Assembly (NCBI GenBank): GCA_964644845.1
Contig: CAZXXS010000051.1
Coordinates: 1-21,076, forward strand
Reading direction: 5' to 3'
Length of the DNA stretch: 21,076 bases
Origin: Geothermovivens sp964644845
GTDB taxonomy: Bacteria > Zhuqueibacterota > Zhuqueibacteria > Oleimicrobiales > Geothermoviventaceae
How positions within the stretch are numbered: the first letter of the stretch is position 1; every line of letters starts with the position of its first letter. The notes below the pieces were generated by a model. The model had not been told where the DNA came from, did no database searches, and saw nothing but the letters and a program-made list of their open reading frames with translations. Position numbers and translations under genes: made by a program. Positions 17,557-21,076 of this stretch are shown piece after piece.

Positions 17557-17817
17557 ATGGTATATAAGACTGGCAAGAGCCGAAGACTTCGCAAGGGAGG
17601 GTTGCTCTTCGCTCTGTGGCTGGTCGCGCCGCTCACTTTTTGGCTGCGAAGCACCGTAGTTAGTGAAACGCCTGTTCAAGACCGCTATTTCGATGGCTCG
17701 TTCGTTTGCTCTTGCTGGCACGACGGCACGTTTGAGCTTGGATGCGGCTTCAGTTGTTACTATCCCGGTGATGACTGCTATGAGTATTCGTACTGTTTTT
17801 GTCCATGCTACGAGTGA
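17557..17817 (+). CDS. Small exported cysteine-rich protein (8 Cys, 86 aa)
   Basis: I do not recognise a family. The ATG at 17557 is preceded by GGGGGAG (17544-17550) at 6-nt spacing. The product has a basic N-terminus with a twin arginine (Ser8-Arg9-Arg10, then Leu-Arg-Lys) and a hydrophobic stretch at 14-30, so it should be exported or membrane-anchored. The remaining 55 or so residues hold eight cysteines (51, 53, 63, 67, 74, 80, 82, 84), many Tyr and Phe, a single Trp (54, between the CxC and the next Cys) and few positive charges. This even cysteine count and the thioredoxin-like gene two positions downstream suggest a disulfide-stabilised or cofactor-bearing exported product. It is the first gene of a three-gene cassette; the next begins 117 nt later. 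Confidence 0.75.
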   Translation: MVYKTGKSRRLRKGGLLFALWLVAPLTFWLRSTVVSETPVQDRYFDGSFVCSCWHDGTFELGCGFSCYYPGDDCYEYSYCFCPCYE

Positions 17818-17934
17818 CGCAGGTTAGCCCTAGAAGCAAAACAGGCACGACGCGGGGTGCCGACCAACGGCGCTCGTACGCGATTCAGATTTGGCTGGTC
17901 GGTATTTCCTTGGAACGCGCGACGGGGTGGACAT

Positions 17935-19038
17935 ATGCAACGTGGTGGGTTTCCGTCAGGTAGCATTATCGCGACTATCATTGTGCTGGTCGGGTTCTTC
18001 GCGTATCCGTTCGCCGTTGGGGAGGCCGGCAACACGAAGAACCCCGCCGCCGAGGCGTTGCGCCAGCAATACCCGGCTTTCTCCAAGTACTTTCATCCAG
18101 TAGATACTTTGTTTTTCGACTACGATGGTCTGGTGCTCGGCGAGATTACCAACTTTGTGTATCTCGGCCGTTGGTGCGCACTTTTCGATCGTGTATCTGG
18201 GGGACTGTATTGCGTGGATCTCGAGAAGAAAGTCTGGGTCAAGGCGACAGTGGACGATAGTCTGCCCGGCTACCGTTTGGACGTACTGGGAATGACTGGG
18301 TTCGGCGAAGACGGATTCATAGTTTCCATTCCGCCTTCCCACTACGTATTGTTCGGAGTGAATGGGAGAGTCAGAAGGGTCTTCACGAGCGGCTCTTTAC
18401 CAGCGTCAACCAGGTTTGCCGCCGCACGGGACCGGATCGTCATCTACTGTCACCGAAGTCCCGAAGACTTGTTTGTAGCGCAGTTGGATATGTCAACCGG
18501 GCGAGTTAGAAACCTATTTCGGTTGGAAGACGTTGGTCGAAACCTCAGAAACCTACTCTACCGGAACCGGTTCAATGGCGGTTTCCTATGGGATGGGGGC
18601 CACCGCTACTTCGTTGCTGATCCGTACGAGAACCTGATCTACGTGTACGACGTGGCCGGTAAACTCGTCGGTCTGTACAAGAGCAGCTACCGGGAATTCA
18701 GAAAGCTCAAACGCGATGCCCCCGGAAGTACGCCATCGGCCATCATGGAGTTCATGCGCCAATCCAGGAAGACGCGCTTGGATGTTGTTTACTCCGTTGG
18801 TTTCGTCGAGCCGACAACCATCCTCGCCTCCTACGCGATTGGTGGCAAGCTCTACGCCGAACTTTTCGATAGCTATTCGGGACGAGTGCTGAACCGTGAG
18901 CGCATAGTGATGCCCCTACCACTCAAACACTGCGCGAATGGGTTTCTCTTCCTGGAAGGACCTCCCAAAACGACGCCGACTGGAGAACTCCGAAATCCCT
19001 ATCTCATTAGGTTCGCGCTGAACCGGGAGCTGCAGTGA
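17935..19038 (+). CDS. Exported beta-propeller-like protein (6-bladed propeller type)
   Basis: A 367-residue protein with an N-terminal signal or anchor (SIIATIIVLVGFFAYPFAVGEA, about 10-31) and a periplasmic or surface domain. Recurrent short beta-strand units fit a propeller of the '6-bladed beta-propeller' class: GLYCVDLEKKVWVKA, HYVLFGVNGRVRRVF, DLFVAQLDMSTGRVRNLF, NLIYVYDVAGKLVGLYK and KLYAELFDSYSGRVLN. Cys81 and Cys93 in the first blade could pair. The ATG at 17935 is chosen because GGGGTGG lies just before it and the signal peptide follows at once; the frame is open back to 17857. Its stop overlaps the start of the thioredoxin-like gene (GTGA). No catalytic motif is evident; binding or subunit function is the best guess. 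Confidence 0.8.
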   Translation: MQRGGFPSGSIIATIIVLVGFFAYPFAVGEAGNTKNPAAEALRQQYPAFSKYFHPVDTLFFDYDGLVLGEITNFVYLGRWCALFDRVSGGLYCVDLEKKVWVKATVDDSLPGYRLDVLGMTGFGEDGFIVSIPPSHYVLFGVNGRVRRVFTSGSLPASTRFAAARDRIVIYCHRSPEDLFVAQLDMSTGRVRNLFRLEDVGRNLRNLLYRNRFNGGFLWDGGHRYFVADPYENLIYVYDVAGKLVGLYKSSYREFRKLKRDAPGSTPSAIMEFMRQSRKTRLDVVYSVGFVEPTTILASYAIGGKLYAELFDSYSGRVLNRERIVMPLPLKHCANGFLFLEGPPKTTPTGELRNPYLIRFALNRELQ

Positions 19039-19571
19039 AAGCAGTGAGGAATGTCGTCTACTACACTCTCGTCTGTATCGCGGTCGCCGCGATCTTGACA
19101 AACTCGAGTCGTTTGCTCAGCAAGGTGGGAGCCCTGGAGGCTGCTCTTTCATTGCGCCCCGCATTCTTCCCCGAGTGGCTTCTGGCTGAAAAGCTGCGCA
19201 CAAGTAGTTCCCCGAAGTTTGTTTTCATTTACTCGGATCTGGATTGCCAAGAGTGCGTTGCGTCCTACTTGAGAATACTCAAGGGAGCCACCCGGAATGT
19301 AGGGCGTAGCGCTGTTCAGGTAATCGGTTGTGGCGAACAGGCGGGTGACCGTTTTAGGCGTTACGCCAGGGTGTACAGGCTCAGCTTTCCCTTTGTTCAA
19401 CGGAGCAAGGATACTCTCCTTGAGAGTCTCCCAGATCTGAAGATGCCTGCGCTTATTCTCATCGATGCTGACAACCGTATCCGCGAGGCCTGGCGGGCGG
19501 ACGCGGCCCACCTCAGAACAATTGCCGAAAGAGTTGCCAATTGCGCGCCACCGTCCAGGCGGCGTAGCTGA
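19035..19571 (+). CDS. Membrane-anchored thioredoxin-like protein with CxxC site
   Basis: A 178-residue protein with one N-terminal transmembrane helix (about 5-21) and an extracytoplasmic thioredoxin-like domain. KFVFIYSDLDCQECVASYLR contains the predicted redox motif Cys71-Gln-Glu-Cys74. KMPALILID carries the expected cis-Pro (138) before the next strand, and the final region DNRIREAW is typical of redoxin folds. The GTG start at 19035 overlaps the propeller stop by four bases, showing translational coupling. Its likely role is disulfide formation, isomerisation or reduction in the cysteine-rich product of the first cassette gene; that link is inferred from context. The site sequence CQEC is not that of DsbA (CPHC) or thioredoxin (CGPC). 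Confidence 0.82.
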   Translation: MKAVRNVVYYTLVCIAVAAILTNSSRLLSKVGALEAALSLRPAFFPEWLLAEKLRTSSSPKFVFIYSDLDCQECVASYLRILKGATRNVGRSAVQVIGCGEQAGDRFRRYARVYRLSFPFVQRSKDTLLESLPDLKMPALILIDADNRIREAWRADAAHLRTIAERVANCAPPSRRRS

Positions 19572-20720
19572 GGTGTCCACCGTCACGCCCAGCACGGAGC
19601 TACTCTCACCCTTAGTGCAAAGGCGGGGACGCGAAACACAACCGCCGTGGCGGAGTGCATCGATCAGCCCCTGTCCCTCGACGGGGGTCGCGAGGTGGCA
19701 CTCAAACACTCCGCCTGGCTTCTTCAGCAAAAGGGAGGCGGTGACGCCAGCCGGATCCAAGGCCGGTTATGGCGTGCGGTTCTGGTGAAGTCGGCCACCC
19801 TACGTAGGTGGCCGAGGTACCCGTGACGGTGCAAAATCAGGGTATCGAGATCTTCTGGCCCGCCTCGCGAGGATGCCACCTGCAACCGTCTCCACGTTAC
19901 AATAAGGGATCGCAACCAGCGGGAGTCGAGGAGCAGCGCGGGTCCCGAGCCGAGTTGGAGAAGGGGGAGGCTGCCATGGTGTGCAATCACCAATAGCAGG
20001 GCGACCGCAATCTGTTCCTACGCATCCCGGCCGCATGTTTCCTGGCAGCATTCTCTCGGAACTCCCCGCTGCTTGAGCTTCCCTGCCCACGCGGAACTTT
20101 GCTTTGCCGGTTACCCCGGTCCCTACAAGCCTCTCCGGTGGCGGTGGCTTGAGCGCGTTGCCGCCCCAATGCGTCCGTAGGACCCCCAGAAATCACGGTT
20201 ACAAGCACAAAACTCACCGCGATCGGGGTGTCCGACCGGGCCCAACAAGCTTCTTCCAGCTTTTGCCCCGGCGCACTCTTGCTGTGAGTATGTTCCGCGT
20301 CGCGATGCTGCTTCTGGGGAACGATGTTTACCCGTCACGCGTGATGATGCTCAGTTTGTGAGTCAGTTGGGGCACCGCAATTCCCAATTTCTCAGCTCAG
20401 CGCTACGGATACTTACGCACCACCCACCGGAGGTGCATTGCCTATTCCGTCGGCAGCGTGCAATGGGGTGGGCCTACGAGGGTTCGAGGGTCCAGCCGAA
20501 AGCCCTTGTCGCATGATCTCCGATTTGCCTTGCCCGCCGAATTTGCCTACACTGTGACCAGAATGCTTCGGGGCGCGGGGCAAAGGGAATAGAACATTCG
20601 GCGCGTAATTCGCGTCTTCGGGGCGAAAGTAGGACCGAGGCGAGGGACCCGGGAAGGTTGTGCCCCTGGGAGGCTAGGGGTGCTGTCAAAGGCGCCGTCT
20701 CTGAGAATTCTTTCTTTCTC
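19572..20720. other. Gene-free region downstream of the cassette
   Basis: About 1.15 kb shows no intact gene. A minus-strand frame at about 19560-19760 reads plausibly like protein for some 60 residues (LLKKPGGVFECHLATPVEGQ), but no family is recognised and it continues as antisense of the thioredoxin-like gene. The region is probably eroded DNA. Its one clear structural element is the palindrome at 19792-19814. Confidence 0.45.
19792..19814. repeat. Near-perfect palindrome CGGCCACC...GGTGGCCG
   Basis: CGGCCACC (19792-19799) and GGTGGCCG (19807-19814) are perfect inverted repeats around CTACGTA. Read another way, the centre CCTACGTAGG is itself a 10-bp palindrome. No T-tract follows on either strand, so an operator, mobile-element end or structural remnant is as likely as a terminator for the cassette 220 nt upstream. 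Confidence 0.6.
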
Positions 20721-21076
20721 TTCGTCCGCCGCCCCGTGGCGGTGACCATGTTGTACGCGGCGGTCGTGCTGCTGGGAGTGGTGAGCCTCACGCGCTTGGC
20801 GGTGGACCTGCTGTCGGATCTCTCCTACCCCAAGCTCACCGTGTGGACCACCTACCCGGGCGCCGCGCCTGCCGGGGTGAAGGCGAGCGTCACGGTGCCC
20901 ATCGAAGGGGCGCTCTCCGCCCTCAGCGGGCTGCGGCGCATGGGCCTCAGTGAGCCGGGAGGGGGTGTCGCTCCTCACGCTCGAGTTCCCAGGGCGCGAG
21001 GCCGGCGCAGTCAGGACGAACATGCCGCCGGTGCCGGAATGGCCGCGTAACGTAGGCCAGCTGCCGCCAGACGACG
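20721..21076 (+). pseudogene. Decayed N-terminal fragment of an RND efflux pump, copy 2 (runs off the window)
   Basis: The fragment encodes RRPVAVTMLYAAVVLLGVV, LSYPKLTVWTTYPGAA and VTVPIEGALSALSGLRRM, the same RND pump N-terminus as at 16531. After the Met near 20940 the same single extra G shifts the frame, and the next frame continues ASVSREGVSLLTLEF. By hand alignment it matches copy 1 without gaps, with about 39 mismatches in 346 positions. In motifs the family conserves, copy 2 carries replacements that copy 1 lacks: LPVDLLPDL reads LAVDLLSDL, and AEVEA reads AGVKA. The fragment is cut by the window edge, so its true end is unknown. Confidence 0.9.

Noticed and set aside
19560..19993. 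Possible decayed transposase or other gene on the minus strand
   Set aside because: Parts read like protein, but I can name no family, find no terminal repeats or target duplication, and the frame continues as antisense of the thioredoxin-like gene.

Overview
The window is G+C-rich bacterial chromosomal DNA. It uses GTG and TTG starts freely and has clear Shine-Dalgarno sites, short operons, and unusually gene-poor, repeat-laden spacers. The spacers hold 'accacagagg...' type repeats, CTGCCGA heptamers, CCGGGGAT hairpins and CTTGTCGAAG repeats. These spacers, the gene content and the RND-family fragments resemble Acidobacteriota or a similar deep-branching Gram-negative lineage, perhaps a thermophile. 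That placement is an inference; no rRNA or tRNA is present to settle it.

Layout. (1) 1-1680: no convincing gene. It carries three copies of a TTTACT.TG + hairpin repeat (about 785-1295) and a pair of mutually exclusive RNA stems (1383-1475) ahead of the first operon. (2) 1683-7958, plus strand: FAH-family hydrolase, sodium:solute symporter, URO-D-like protein, nitrilase-family amidohydrolase and MOP-type flippase. The first three look like uptake and processing of a small organic acid or methylated compound; the last two may be a separate unit. (3) 7959-9692: sparse, with a minus-strand Dps-like ferritin (thioferritin type) in the middle. (4) 9693-15454: a cupin, then DNPH1/Rcl nucleotide hydrolase - DUF5658 membrane protein - DNA polymerase IV on plus, converging on an ABC exporter (ATPase, permease) - MutM operon on minus. 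DNPH1, DinB and MutM together make a nucleotide-pool and base-damage neighbourhood. (5) 15455-17556: gene-poor, with a candidate small RNA ending in a strong intrinsic terminator, a decayed N-terminal fragment of an RND efflux pump, and dispersed repeats. (6) 17557-19571: a compact three-gene cassette that I find the most interesting part. It encodes an 86-residue exported peptide with eight cysteines, an exported beta-propeller-like protein, and a membrane-anchored thioredoxin-like protein with a CxxC site. (7) 19572-21076: no intact gene, ending in a second copy of the same decayed RND fragment.

The two RND fragments are direct repeats exactly 4190 bp apart. They bracket the cysteine-rich cassette and share the same frameshift. 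The cassette looks like a disulfide-rich exported product with its own propeller partner and oxidoreductase. Its architecture recalls the small subunit / propeller / thioredoxin-like trio of quinone-cofactor amine dehydrogenases, and also the small-peptide/6-bladed-propeller pairs of other bacteria, but sequence-level homology to either is unproven.
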